60,000 bases of DNA. Source: Owenia fusiformis (lineage: Eukaryota > Annelida > Polychaeta > Sabellida > Oweniidae). How positions within the stretch are numbered: position 1 is the stretch's first letter; each line of letters opens with the position of its first letter. Below the pieces are notes generated by a model. It saw only the letters and a list, made by a program, of their open reading frames with translations. It ran no database searches and was not told the DNA's origin. Shown piece after piece: positions 48,501-58,523 of the stretch. The stretch is from positions 21,069,564-21,129,563 of the forward strand of contig CAIIXF020000007.1 in assembly GCA_903813345.2 (NCBI GenBank), written 5' to 3'. The translations under genes were made by a program, and so were the position numbers.

Positions 48501-51500
48501 GCACAAAACATCTTACATATAGCAAAGTCAAATTTAGGAATACGTTTTTAGTTCGTTGCTCGAAGTCCCTACATGGTGGGGTAGAGACGAATGTTATTGG
48601 AGTAAAAGCCCCCCCCCCTCCACTTCAAATGGTTCATATTGCATAGTGAGCTATAATATGTAATGTGTATTTTGTTACTTTCAAAGGTGATGTGGAGATA
48701 GTGTTGTCTTCTTATGCTTGCGGGACTGCAGGTGTAACGTGCACGAATAGTATCATTATCAACTATAAAGGAGAGGAAATGCTTCATTTGATCAGAGGAA
48801 TGGACCCAGTTGCCTCAGACTCGAGTGGTGCAATATTTACTTTAAGAGAACAGGGCAACTTCCTTATTATTATGCTGCTAGGTAACAATATTTCCCAGTA
48901 ATCTTTATCATAGCCTATATCAATGTTATCACAGTCAACATCATATACACGTTATTACAGCCTATATCATATACATGTTACCACAGTCTACATCATAAAC
49001 ATGTTATCACAGTCTACATCATATACATGTTATCATAGTCAACATCATATACATGTTATCACAGTCTACATCATATACACGTTATTACAGCCTATATCAT
49101 ATACATGTTATCTCTGTCTACATCATATACATGTTATCACAGTCTACATCATATACACATTATTACAGCCTATATCATATACATGTTACCACAGTCTACA
49201 TCATAAACATGTTATCACAGTCTACATCATATACATGTTATCATAGTCAACATCATATACATGTTATCTCTGTCTACATCATATGCACGTTATCACATCC
49301 TACATCATATACATGTTATCACAGCCTATATTATGCTTGTATATGTCTTATTTTGCAGTGAGCACTATTGTCATAATGATAATATAATGTCATTGAGTAG
49401 CAAAATATTAACATTAACATAGCCCAACATGACATGCAATGCACTGAATTATACATATAATGTAAAACGTACAACTGAGTACAGTATTTTATTCTATCAT
49501 GTAAAATTCACTGGTTTTATTTACATGTTATCAGTATACATCGTATACATGTTATCACAGTCAACATCATATACACGTTATTACAGCCTATATCATATAC
49601 ATGTTACCACAGTCTACATCATAAACATGTTATCACAGTCTACATCATATACATGTTATCATAGTCAACATCATATACATGTTATCACAGTCTACATCAT
49701 ATACACGTTATTACAGCCTATATCATATACATGTTATCTCTGTCTACATCATATACATGTTATCACAGTCTACATCATATACACATTATTACAGCCTATA
49801 TCATATACATGTTATCTCTGTCTACATCATATACATGTTATCACAGTCTACATCATATATACATGTTATCACAGTCAACATCATATACATGTTATCACAG
49901 TCTACATCATAAACATGTTATCACAGTCTACATCATATACATGTTATCATAGTCAACATCATATACACGTTATTACAGCCTACATTATATACATGTTATT
50001 ACAGCCTATATCATATACATGTTATCACAGTCTACATCATATGCACGTTATCACATCCTACATCATATACATGTTATCACAGCCTATATTATGCTTGTAT
50101 ATGTCTTATTTTGCAGTGAGCACTATTGTCATAATGATAATATAATGTCATTGAGTAGCAAAATATTAACATTAACATAGCCCAACATGACATGCAATGC
50201 ACTGAATTATACATATAATGTAAAACGTACAACTGAGTACAGTATTTTATTCTATCATGTAAAATTCACTGGTTTTATTGTATAAGATCCACTATTTAAT
50301 TGTATATTGTACAATAAGAACACTATTATAAGAACAAGTTTAATCAGTTCACTATTCTGTTGCAGATTTTGAGATTCACTATGACATCCACACCGGTGTC
50401 AATCTGTATGTTTACGCAAACAAAGGCATAGTGACCACTGGTATGTTTGGTTTGTGTGGTAACTACAATAACGACTCAACAGATGAGCTGACGATGCAAA
50501 ACAACGCAATTGCGGACAACATACAGACCTTTGCGCATTCCTTAGCTAAATCGGACTGTGCCTTGGAAGCGCCAGTTGAGGACCCTTGTGAAGGAAGTCC
50601 CAAAAAATATTGGGCTCAGGCAATTTGTTCTGCATTAGATGCTGATGATGGTCCTTTTGCACCTTGCCATTCAACGGTAAGTGAATATAGTTGCAGAAAT
50701 ACACAGAGTATTTATCTAGCTGTATTAAGAGATGCTCTGTAGATTGCTTCTGTTAACATGTTTTAAACGTCAGAGAATTAACTTTTACACTTTTAACTGT
50801 TTTAGAATTTTGTTATTTTAGCGAATGTTGAAAATCCCAAATTTATGATGGAGTTCTTTGATAAATATTTCTAAATCAGTAAATGGTTATATAACCTGGT
50901 CCTTGAACATGCCCAATTTATTTACTACTATTCGAACATTTAGTTGTTCTAATGTAAAGATTCATGGTGCTTCATTGTGATTTGTGGCATTGTGATTTAA
51001 GGTACCCAAAACACAATTTGTCATGGACTGCATGTACGATAGTTGTGGCTGCGATAGGGGCGGTGATTGCGAGTGTCCATGTAACGTTGCATCTGCATAT
51101 GAAAAGGCCTGTCAAGAAAACGGAATCACCATTCAATACAGAACAACAATGTTTTGTCGTAAGTTACCCCCGAAGTCGAATCTTATATGATACATAAGCC
51201 ATTTTATTTAAATCCTTTAAAAATAATTATTTAAAATTCTACACATTTACTAGATGAAAATGTTTATAGTCAAGAAGTTATATAAAAATTGTCACCAATA
51301 TACAGCGGACAAGGGTTTAAATTTGTTAGTGTTAAATCCTTTAAAAGTAATTATTTAAAATTCTACACATTTACTGGATGAAAAAGTCAAGAGGTTATAT
51401 AAAAATTGTCACCAATATACAGCGGACAATGGTTTAAATTTGTTGGGGAAATAAGAGGGCCCCGTCACATCGTTTGATGTAACGAAGCATCTTAGTTAAA

Positions 51501-54500
51501 AAATAATTTGTGAGATCTGTCTTTCAGCCTGTGATCGACTTGTTATGCATATCAGTTAGGAATATAACATAATGATATAATCTAGAGTAAACCGTGTACT
51601 CTCTACTTTGCAGCTCAAATGTGTCCCGGAGATATGACTTTCTTGGATTGTGGGACTGGCGAGCCGACATCATGTCTTGAGTTGGCTCAACAGGACGTTC
51701 AGTACAATGGCACACGATGTTTGGAAGGATGTTATTGTGCCCCTGGATATGTACAGGATTATAATGGTAAGGTTTATTTGCACATTCCTTTCGTCTAGTC
51801 CACTTGTTATATGAACTAGCAAAATGCACACTTCTGTCAAAACTCTTAATAATCTGGATCTTCACTTCTTCACATGATTTGGATTTGCAACCGTGGTCCG
51901 TTCATCTCATTTTTTCATCTCAACTTCCCCCATAGCAAATTTGAGCTACAATCGATTGGTTCTAAAAAAGCATAAAGAAGCATATATAACCAAATCCATC
52001 AAGTAGTATTATTTCACTAAGATTACATTTTCATAAAAAATGATGGTCGTGTTAAAGAACGGCCATATTGAAAATTTCTTCTCGAGCAGAGGTCCCACAA
52101 CCATCAGGCACGAGCCTATACACTTTTTGAAATGTTAAGGTAATTGTATTCTATTCAAATTCTATCACTGTTAAACTTTTTTCTTATTTTTTTTTAAAAT
52201 TTATTTCTATCATTCATTAGCATACAAATCAATATTTCAAAATGAAATATTTCAAAAACTTTAAATACATTTTCTCAATCAACAATGTTTCTAACATATT
52301 TTTCATATTCAAACATTACAGATATATTTTTTCTCTCATTCTTTGAAAACTTAAAGTCATGTATAGTTTTCTTTATTACAAGTGACTTGTATAATAACTT
52401 TTTATCTAATATTCCCATCCCTATTTTTTCCTTATCATTCAAAGCTACATCTTTCCAAATATTTTTAATTGCATTACAATGTATAAAAAAGTGTTCAATA
52501 TTATCAACTTCGTTACATAGTTTACATAAATCAGATTGTTCTATGTTATATTTTTTTAATAAACCACCATGTGGATATATACCATGGACAATTTTCCATT
52601 GGATACTTAAAAGACCAGTGTCTGACGTACATTTAAATAGCTGATTCCAAATGTCTGAACCAATAGTCAAACCATTAAATTGTACATCACACTGCCTTTC
52701 TTTTACAAGCTTATTCCTGGTTTTCTGTGATGTTAATTTTTCAATTTCTATTCCTCGAAATACTAGTGTTTCACTGGGTTTTATATTACCATACATATGA
52801 ATTTTCTCTTGGTTTAAACAAGCTCTTAAAATGTTATATTGCATTAAAGTTTCAGCATTTTTTCCTATTAATTCAGAAATTACCTCATATGGTTTTAAGT
52901 GTCCATTCACAACAACATCTGATATGTAGATTAAACCCTTTTCTATCCACTTGTGAAAGTACAAGGGATATCTACTTAATACAATATTTCTGTTATTCCA
53001 TATTATAGATTCATCTGTATAATTGCTATTCTCAAGCCATGTAAATAATAATTTTTTATAGAAAATGCTCAAATGAGCGATACCTTTCAACTGATCAGCA
53101 CTTATATTGCTGTTGAGAATACTAAACTTTTTACCTAATTTTCCATACATATACTCTGGTATAGCTCTCCAGTGGCCATCGCCATTCTCTGTTAAACTAT
53201 ATATCTGCTTTATTTTATCTGTAGATGTAGATGATGTAGAATCAAATCCGTTTATTGCTATTTGAGTTATCGTTCGAATGAATGAAAAGATGGACAAATG
53301 GACTAATGACTTTTCTATATTCCTACGAATTTCGTTCGGTTGAATGAGGAGTAGGATTGGGTTATTGGCAAAAATAAGTTTTTTCTTGTTATGCTATATA
53401 CATGTAAATGTTGTCCTTTATACGCAAGTTTGGTTCTCCAAAAGCTAGAAACTACAATACGTTGTTCTGCTATAATCCAAACAAGTTTTACAACGGTGCG
53501 ATAAAAGTACCAGAATGATGATTTCCTAGATCTGTTTTTTATCCCCGTCTTTACTTTGTTCACAGGAGAGTGCACTCTCGCCGAGGAATGTCCATGCATT
53601 GATGAATATGGTGTTGTAAAGGAGCCATCTTCCACCTGGCACAGTGGCAACGAATGTAACATTTGGTGAGTCACTGACATGTCACACCATCGTTTTTCAT
53701 ATGGGTCCCTCACAAGACTTTGGAAGAGTTTGGAATTAATGATACCACACTTTACGCATATACATATTAATTACATATATTTCTATAGCTGATCTATTAA
53801 AAGCGCCCTCAGAATCGTTGAAAATATTTACTGGGGGGTAACATTCTCTCTTCTACGCTGCTCAATGTACGCGTGCTCATCTTTCTTAAATACTTCCAAA
53901 TGAAAATAGGAGTTCAATCTTTTTTCAGTCAATGTGTTCGTGGACGGATAGCCTGCCAGGAGATGGCAGACTGCGTCCCAACTGAGACGCCAACAACCAC
54001 ATTTACAACGATTCCACCAACATTCAGCACAGGTACCATATTTTCTAGAATCCTACATGAAAGGTTGGAATTGTATTTTTGAAAATACTTTTGGGTCGTT
54101 TTATTGTGTTTGAGGACAGTTGTGGTTTCAAAAAATTCTGATAGATCTAAAAAGAATTGCTATTAACAATAATAATTCTGAAGAAATGTTATATTTTCTT
54201 GAATTTTTGAATCTGAATTAAAATTGAATTGACTTGAATTCTTTTGAGTAATTGTTGCTTGCAATTTTAGTAATATTCTAACCACATTTTCTCCACAATC
54301 TGTGAATGCGAAAACAGAGTTATGCCAAACATCTATTCTGGAGCTACCAATTGTACTTGTAACAATATGTCTGTTAAAACGCTACATTCAGTGTCATATT
54401 ATCATTTATATTAATTGCACCAATGTGGCATTTTGTTCATACGTAGTCTCAATTTATCAGTTATCATCTATATTGTATGTGTCTAATATAATTCAATTTA

Positions 54501-57500
54501 AAACTTTCACATCAACTGCATTTCATTACAAAAGCAACACGAATGACACTTAACTCTATTTGAAATGATTAAAAAGACGGCTTGTGAGAGCTGACCTCAT
54601 TCCAGATCCTTAATATATCCACAAGATTAATTTTAGATATGCACTTGACCTTGCTTCTCACATCTTATTTTAGGTTTCCCTCTTATGACCACACGAGTAA
54701 CAACTAACCAAGGTAAAATTTTTGATTTCTTGTTCACGTGTATATACACTCTTAAAATGAATTACTTGAGTATTTCCCAAGTATTTCCCAAGTATGAAAA
54801 TTACTTAAAGTTAAATACTTAGTTTTACTTCATTTTACTTAGGTTTAACTTATATTGTCATTTTGAGTTTTTTAATTGCTTAATTATGTAAATGAGTATT
54901 ACAATTACTACAGCAAGTATTTCAATTTCTCTCCTTGCATTAGTAAATTCACCATACATGAATTACTTAAAAATTACTTAAAACTTATTCAGTAGTTCAA
55001 GATTATTTAAGTAATTTTTGACTTAAAATGAGTAGTACAATTTCTCAATATAAGGACATCCAAGTAATAATTTTTAAGAGTGTATTGTCTGAAAGTTTCT
55101 ATTTCGTTTCAATAACCTAAAGGATTGCTAAAGATATATCATGATAAATACACGAGGGCTTTAGATATAGAAATGATACAAATATAGATGGAGTATAATT
55201 TGAAAATGGGGGTTTAACTTGAAATGACCTTGTTTTAAGTGCACCATCAAAATTGATCGAACAGGATAGAAATAGTACTATTAATAGTGTTATATAGAGA
55301 ATATCCCGTATTAATTAGGGATATAATCATTATCTACGAATTGATATGATATTTTCCTGAGCGAGCGTAGCGATAGAGTAGATTTCAATGTCCTTGGATG
55401 ATCTTGCATGATACAAATTGTCATGATATCACCCATAGTTAAAGGATGGTTCTCAAGTTCCCCACCCCAAATTATTCTGTTATATCCACTCAACTTCAAC
55501 ATTTTTATATCATTGGGAGTCTTTTTGACAGTGTTTTTATTACTTGGTACATCTATCATATCGTCTGGATCCTTATCACAAAATAAGATGCGGCGCCGTA
55601 TTTCATGGTTTAAAAGCCGCCGTTGATGGAAAATTTGCAAAAATGTATTTTCCACTGGTTCCAAAAATGAAGTTTTAATTTGAAATGTAATCCTATAAAC
55701 GAGCACCAAAGCAACTATGAAATGAATAAAAAATAGAAATATGGGCCAAACAAACATGATCAATGCTTGTAGATTCAACAACACAAACCTCAACAACAAT
55801 AGGAACAACGAGGACTACATCAGCACCCACCTCAAGTCCAACAACAGCAGGGCCTACTAATATACCAATGTGTCAATATAATTCCACATACAGCCTCGAG
55901 GTAAAATTTATAACATACCTAGGCATCATATCGTTTCCCATACTGTTTCAAGGTAAAATGTATAATATACCGATGCATCATATCGTTTCCCATACTGTTT
56001 CAAGGTAAAATTTATAATATACCGATGCATCACATCCTTCCCCATGCAGTTTCAAGGTAGATTTATAACATACCTATGGATCATATCCTTCCCCATAGAG
56101 TCTCAAGGTAAAATTTATAATATACCTTTGCATCATAGCCTTTCCCATACTGTATCAAGGTAAAAATCTATAATATACCTATGCATCATTGCTTTTCCAT
56201 ACTGTTTCAAGGTAAACTTTATAATATACCGATGCATCATTCCTTCCCTATACAGCCTCAAGGTGAATTTATGATATACTATTATTGTCTCATATAATTT
56301 CACATACAGCCTCTACATTTATTATATTCCAATTCATTAATATAATTTCCTCAAATACTCTCAAGGTACCATTTAACATCTGGTTAAACAGGAACCTTTT
56401 TGATGAACTGGTCTCAACCAATATGTGACTTGACTAGAGTCTTTCTTGATCAAGTACAACTGTTCATCATAAAATGGTGAATACTACACTCAATAATAAG
56501 ATATTGGTATTGAATAATAATAAGATATTGAATATGACGGTTTTACCATTATGTGTCAAATTCCTCAAGATATTAATGATACTACGTGATTCTTTTCAGG
56601 TCAACACTGAAGTAGCAAAGGAAAACAATCCATGTGAAATAATACGATGCGCATCTAATTTAACATTAGTAGAATACACAAAAACCTGCAATGTTATGTG
56701 TAAAGAGGTGAGTGAACATATCGTGCATTGTGTATTGTTATTGTAATTTAATTATTTGTTTATTAATGTAGACAATATCAAAGAAATGTTATTCTACAGT
56801 TAAACAGAATAAAATATGATTTGATTTTGAAGAATTTTGTCTATCAATATAATACTATCATGTAGATGTGAGTACTTGTTAACCAACATAATTGATTGTG
56901 GTCACTATGACAACCGTCCAATAACACTTATTATACTTATATTCATGGATTATGATTCTTCCCTATACCGGTTAGACTTTAACGGTTACTGAAAAATCAC
57001 AAAACACTATTTTACCAATTGATGTATACATAACATCCATACTATGATATACCAGGGAGAGAAACTGACGTACATTGAAGGAAGATGCTGTGGAGTGTGT
57101 GAAACTGGATATGAGACAACTACTATACAAACTGAATCAACCACAAGCTTTCCTGGTAATTTCTCATTTTATACTTTGTTCTTTACTTTGTTCTTAGCCA
57201 CAAAGAATCAACATCAGAACAATAATTTTTTGTGTGAAGATCTTTCAAATCAGTATGAAGCAGGAAGTTCCATAAACAAAAAGATGGTTTCACATATTCA
57301 AAATATGCCTTATTTTCAATGCCAGGTACAACTATACAACCAACTATGACACCCGCAACAGATACAACAACTAAACAGCCAGGTACAACATCTGCACCAG
57401 GTACAACATCTGGAACAGGTGAAACAACTACAGCAGGAACAACATCTGGAACAGGTGAAACAACTACTGCAGGAACAACATCTGCAATAGGTGAAACAAC

Positions 57501-57739
57501 TACAACAGGAACAACATCTGGAATAGGTGAAACAACTACTGCAGGAACAACATCTGCAACAGGTGAAACAACTACTGCAGGAACAACATCTGCAACAGGT
57601 GAAACAACTACAGCAGGAACAACATCTGGAACAGGTGAAACAACTACAGCAGGAACAACATCTGGAACAGGTGAAACAACTACAGCAGGTCCAACATCAG
57701 GAACTGGTGAAACAACAATTACATCTGCAAGTTCACCAG
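36518..57739 (+). CDS. gel-forming mucin/VWF-like secreted glycoprotein (D1-D2-D'-D3-PTS), 3' incomplete
   Basis: 29 exons join without a phase conflict: 36518-36585, 39870-40077, 40503-40665, 41260-41426, 41645-41879, 42272-42412, 43227-43338, 43752-44051, 44377-44587, 45143-45341, 45548-45742, 46279-46409, 46542-46657, 46913-46959, 47158-47295, 47601-47712, 48077-48126, 48393-48488, 48687-48881, 50366-50676, 51002-51158, 51614-51766, 53566-53665, 53929-54032, 54674-54712, 55773-55900, 56600-56707, 57056-57155 and 57326-57739. They encode about 1,499 residues and remain open at phase 1. Modules: signal peptide, three VWD-C8-TIL assemblies, a D'-like TIL-E between the second and third, Thr-rich segments and a Cys-rich VWC-like module. 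This order is that of gel-forming mucins and von Willebrand factor, which are secreted and polymerise through D-domain disulfides. The C-terminus (usually VWC and cystine knot) lies outside the window. Confidence 0.92.
36749..37175. mobile_element. 427-bp foldback element in mucin-like intron 1
   Basis: A long palindrome: atgtcggaacatcgaaggt at the left is mirrored by accttcgacgttcggacat at the right. About 200-bp arms include gttgtaggcagaattc, acagaatcatcgatt and cataaacggttt. The mismatch level is low, so insertion is fairly recent. The right end abuts a LINE remnant. Non-coding. Confidence 0.85.
39079..39715. mobile_element. MITE-like composite element, copy 2, with recombinase fragment
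   Basis: 39079-39216 is the palindromic module (acaaatatttaattctat arms, agcccgaagggct centre). 39575-39715 is the second module (gttgaatatca, ccaataagagagtgagg, atgacagtgatataataa). tatatcactgtcat at about 39222 mirrors the right terminus, so the part from about 39216 to 39715 may be an element in its own right. Relative to 12360-12745 the composite is inverted. It splits the LINE 3' end. Confidence 0.65.
39263..39526 (-). pseudogene. Crypton-type (DUF3504/KIAA1958-like) recombinase fragment
   Basis: An 88-codon open stretch without its own ATG, read from 39526 to a stop at 39263. It reads RFPNISAEEIHRIHRNIHSE, then TTKRSVTIFQDWISS and LNEKLNQFYLEARSIEG. The pattern (acidic-start helix, N-T-x-x-T-K-R-S-V-x-x-F-x-x-W, then L-x-x-F-Y-x-E-A-R) is that of the N-terminal domain preceding the DUF3504 tyrosine-recombinase-like fold in Crypton elements and in KIAA1958, ZMYM and QRICH1 proteins. 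The catalytic part is absent. It lies inside the composite element. Confidence 0.6.
39870..43338 (+). CDS. mucin-like gene exons 2-7: diverged D1 assembly (VWD-C8-TIL-E)
   Basis: About residues 24-365. The VWD is far from consensus: CSVYGLKRML, ITDYSGLGFITL, GYIKIEGRIQQRGFLP and SGACIGGDLFNDPSD occupy the strand positions, but the usual GLCGN turn reads GACIGGDL. A reduced C8 follows (DCEEDMNICL, FCYNMGC). The TIL module is well preserved (EYQRCSPSC...CSNDGCFCPAG, then MRADGICVGPDECTC), ending with an E-type strand before the next Cys pair. In mucins and VWF, D1 works with D2 as the assembly platform that cross-links D3. The divergence suggests altered assembly. Confidence 0.85.
42852..42917. 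repeat. near-perfect 30-bp-arm hairpin in intron 6
   Basis: Left arm aaaaagtttaaattcgcgtt and its exact inverse aacgcgaatttaaacttttt flank a loop of about 8 bases. The pairing extends to aatcattt/aaatgatt at the base with one mismatch. It could fold as RNA or extrude as DNA. No associated gene is seen. Confidence 0.8.
43072..43217. repeat. 73-bp tandem duplication before the exon at 43227
   Basis: gttacgcattgactcgatac through ttgtttaataattact recurs with a 73-bp offset and only one substitution (catgtattt / catgcattt). It ends just upstream of the acceptor at 43225-43226. Confidence 0.9.
43752..46959 (+). CDS. mucin-like gene exons 8-14: D2 assembly (VWD-C8-TIL-E)
   Basis: About residues 366-764. 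The VWD starts after a short CVCKSGGIFDC stretch: IIYGGPFYQVLTFDNQDISF then CTYKMF, the Y-x-TFD-x-x-x-x-F-x-x-x-C-x-Y hallmark. It closes with VEGLCGNFNNNIKDDL. C8 follows (PSNPCSS...CDKIST, MMTCHGHINPISYVAKCK, ALLCMAYATYASEC-like spacing), then TIL (MTCSEGMVYNSCLSSCDLTC...GCIEGCWCQE, GMCIPKSECPC) and a small E module (CTCNEGQWSCTDIVC). The vicinal CGLC of mammalian mucins is EGLC here, lacking the first Cys. Confidence 0.93.
44828..45068. mobile_element. 241-bp MITE, PIF/Harbinger-like
   Basis: Inverted ends tgcctaggtcacatttgc and gcaaatgtgacctaggca are perfect over 18 bp. They are flanked by TTA at 44825-44827 and 45069-45071, the 3-bp TWA-type duplication of the PIF/Harbinger superfamily. 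The interior has cggccgg-type repeats. It lies in the intron between 44587 and 45143. Confidence 0.85.
47158..48126 (+). CDS. mucin-like gene exons 15-17: D' (TIL'-E') module
   Basis: About residues 765-864. ENTCGPNEYWKNYTSICEKD...CNTHDQSMYAACVCKTG followed by MVRYNGECINTDECPC form a second TIL not preceded by its own VWD-C8. TYSVGQTREHG and CTCTHGGRWECGSHECP form an E module. This position, between the D2 and D3 assemblies, is exactly that of D' in VWF and gel-forming mucins, and is the strongest argument for the D1-D2-D'-D3 reading. Confidence 0.9.
48393..54032 (+). CDS. mucin-like gene exons 18-24: D3 assembly and start of Thr-rich region
   Basis: About residues 865-1236. The VWD opens SIYGLSHFKTFDGLSYTF then CDYTLL, continues ACGTAGVTCTNSIIINYKG, and closes TTGMFGLCGNYNNDSTDEL. 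The C8 is well kept, including FVMDCMYDSCGCDRGGDCEC, which strongly resembles mucin D3. TIL follows (MCPGDMTFLDCGTGEPTSC...CLEGCYCAPGY, CTLAEECPC) and an E module (CQCVRGRIACQEMADC). The last exon turns Thr-rich (TETPTTTFTTIPPT). D3 is the disulfide-linked multimerisation domain in the family. The intron splitting its VWD holds a large minisatellite, and the next long intron a LINE. Confidence 0.93.
48905..50288. repeat. 26-bp minisatellite in a 768-bp higher-order duplication
   Basis: Units like tatcatatacatgttatcac and agtctaca (26 bp) fill about 48905-49327 and again about 49521-50095. Each block is followed by the same segment of about 190 bp (starting ttatgcttgtatatgtctta) at 49331 and 50099, offset 768 bp with almost no differences. 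Three-unit periodicity (78 bp) keeps all frames open, producing a spurious 238-codon frame. It lies inside the intron splitting the D3 VWD. Confidence 0.92.
51211..51450. repeat. about 124-bp tandem duplication in intron 21
   Basis: aatcctttaaaa...ttctacacatttact...caccaatatacagcggacaa recurs with a 124-bp offset and a short deletion in the second copy. Non-coding. Confidence 0.88.
52175..53330 (-). pseudogene. 5'-truncated non-LTR retrotransposon (RT C-terminal part)
   Basis: A 340-codon open frame (53297 down to 52275) matches the post-RT region of LINE ORF2: blocks LTIGSDIWNQLFKC, GLLSIQWKIVHGIYPHG and a Cys-His end LCKLCNEVDNIEHFFIHCNA. No RT palm motifs remain. Downstream on the minus strand an A-rich tail lies at about 52175-52200. 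The zinc-ribbon-like end resembles the LINE at 37184-39790, although the intact frame suggests a younger insertion. It lies antisense in the intron between 51766 and 53566. Confidence 0.85.
53929..55900 (+). CDS. mucin-like gene exons 24-26: first PTS (Thr-rich) segment
   Basis: About residues 1203-1292, from exons 53929-54032, 54674-54712 and 55773-55900. Thr/Pro/Ser-rich sequence (TPTTTFTTIPPTF, PLMTTRVTTNQ, TSTTIGTTRTTSAPTSS) is a likely O-glycosylated spacer. The last exon ends PMCQYNSTYSLE, moving into the Cys-bearing module. The very small middle exon (39 bp) is supported by acceptor, donor and phase. Confidence 0.85.
54747..55082. mobile_element. 336-bp MITE with cactcttaaaa ends
   Basis: Left end cactcttaaaatgaattact and right end agtaataatttttaagagtg are inverted, flanked by TA on both sides. 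The interior carries many acttaa/ttaagt motifs. It lies in the intron between 54712 and 55773. Confidence 0.8.
55311..55745 (-). CDS. unrecognised 145-165-codon frame in an intron
   Basis: An open frame begins as far up as 55808, but its first codons overlap the antisense of a coding exon, so a start at a Met near 55757 or later is more likely. It ends at 55311. The N-terminal part is hydrophobic (PIFLFFIHFIVALVLVY), followed by a basic stretch and segments KTPNDIKMLKLSGYNRIIW and MGDIMTICIMQDHPRTLK. I do not recognise a family. It may be a decayed mobile-element gene or chance. No promoter or splice evidence was found. Confidence 0.25.
   Translation of the reverse strand, partial: PIFLFFIHFIVALVLVYRITFQIKTSFLEPVENTFLQIFHQRRLLNHEIRRRILFCDKDPDDMIDVPSNKNTVKKTPNDIKMLKLSGYNRIIWGGELENHPLTMGDIMTICIMQDHPRTLKSTLSLRSLRKISYQFVDNDYIPN
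55885..56310 (+). repeat. 52-bp intron minisatellite carrying a 5' splice site in every unit
   Basis: From the end of the exon at 55900 (cagcctcgag|gtaaaa), the block tttcaag|gtaaaattta recurs with donor GT at 55953, 56005, 56057, 56108, 56160, 56212 and 56263, seven copies beyond the real site at a 51-52 bp period. The last units (tacagcctcaag|gtgaat, cacatacagcctcta) match the exon tail itself, so the unit includes exon sequence. This is the second donor-derived minisatellite in the window. Confidence 0.92.
56600..57155 (+). CDS. mucin-like gene exons 27-28: Cys-rich VWC-like module
   Basis: About residues 1293-1361. CEIIRCASNLTLVEYTKTC, then VMCKE, and in the next exon GEKLTYIEGRCCGVCETGY. 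The spacing C-x4-C...C...C...CC-x2-C is that of the C-terminal part of von Willebrand factor type C modules. It is flanked on both sides by Thr-rich segments, so the PTS region is interrupted by Cys modules as in many invertebrate mucins. Confidence 0.8.
57326..57739 (+). CDS. mucin-like gene exon 29: PTS tandem repeats
   Basis: About residues 1362-1499. After a Thr/Pro lead-in come nine near-identical 12-residue repeats (GTTSGTGETTTA, with A/I/T variants), encoded by 36-bp DNA repeats from about 57408 to 57720. These are typical mucin O-glycosylation arrays. The donor (cag|gttagt) at 57740 is at phase 1, so more exons must follow, but none is convincing before 60000. The Gln-rich frame alongside is a shadow. 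Confidence 0.9.
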
Positions 57740-58449
57740 GTTAGTACTACTGTCGTATTATGAAACACATATTTATTTGCCTAGGAAATCTCAAAGAGGA
57801 GTAAAAGAAGTGAAGACTCAAGACAAGTGAAGACAAGACTCCATGATATATATTTTATTTCATAATTCCTTTGTATATATAAGTACTTAATAATAACATC
57901 AAATACCTCAATAGGTAAACATGAAAATCATGATGACCTCATGGAACAATCACAAACTTCCCCATTCTAGGATTGCCTAAAAACTGCTTGTAAATGTCAG
58001 GTATACCAACAGGAAGAGTAATCAAGATTAATTTGTAAATTGCTGTCGCAATACATTGAGGCTTGACTGGCGTAAATAGGAGAAAAATGGCAAATTTTGA
58101 ACATGGGAACCACATTTGACTCCAAATATTTGTATTGAACATCATGCATTTCAATAAAACCTGTATAATATTTGAAAGGCATTGCAATGATGATTTGGAA
58201 AATGAAAAATCTCAGAGATTTTGCGTCTAAAATTTTGGCTTGACATCTTTGAAGTTGGCGACCCACTTTTTAGGTCTTTTTGACCAGTTTTCAGAGTAAG
58301 CCCTCACCCATTTCCCCAAATATGTTTTTAAGAAAACATGCATGTTAAAATTTGAAAATGCAGCTGTTTTGAACATGAAATAACTTAACTATTTTAAAAA
58401 TGCAAAAACAAGCAAAATTATCTAAGTCAAATTTCCCCCTTTTGATATT
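57740..58449. other. intronic or intergenic, nothing recognised
   Basis: AT-rich, with small antisense frames lacking any recognisable motif. An acceptor-like site near 57915 would add only about 17 codons before a stop and is not supported. Confidence 0.5.
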
Positions 58450-58523
58450 AAGGTGTCACTACGGTAAATAGCACTTCCGGGTAGGACAGTGTTTTTTAAT
58501 ACTCATACTAATGAGGTATGTGA

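Noticed and set aside
49429-50145. 238-codon open frame of YTCYHSLHHIHVIT-type repeats
   Set aside because: It is the translation of the 26-bp minisatellite, open in all three frames because three units make 78 bp. It lies inside an intron.
57915-57970. Possible terminal exon of the mucin-like gene (acceptor ctcaatag, stop after about 17 codons)
   Set aside because: Poor polypyrimidine tract, no mucin C-terminal signature, and it would end the protein without any Cys-rich tail.
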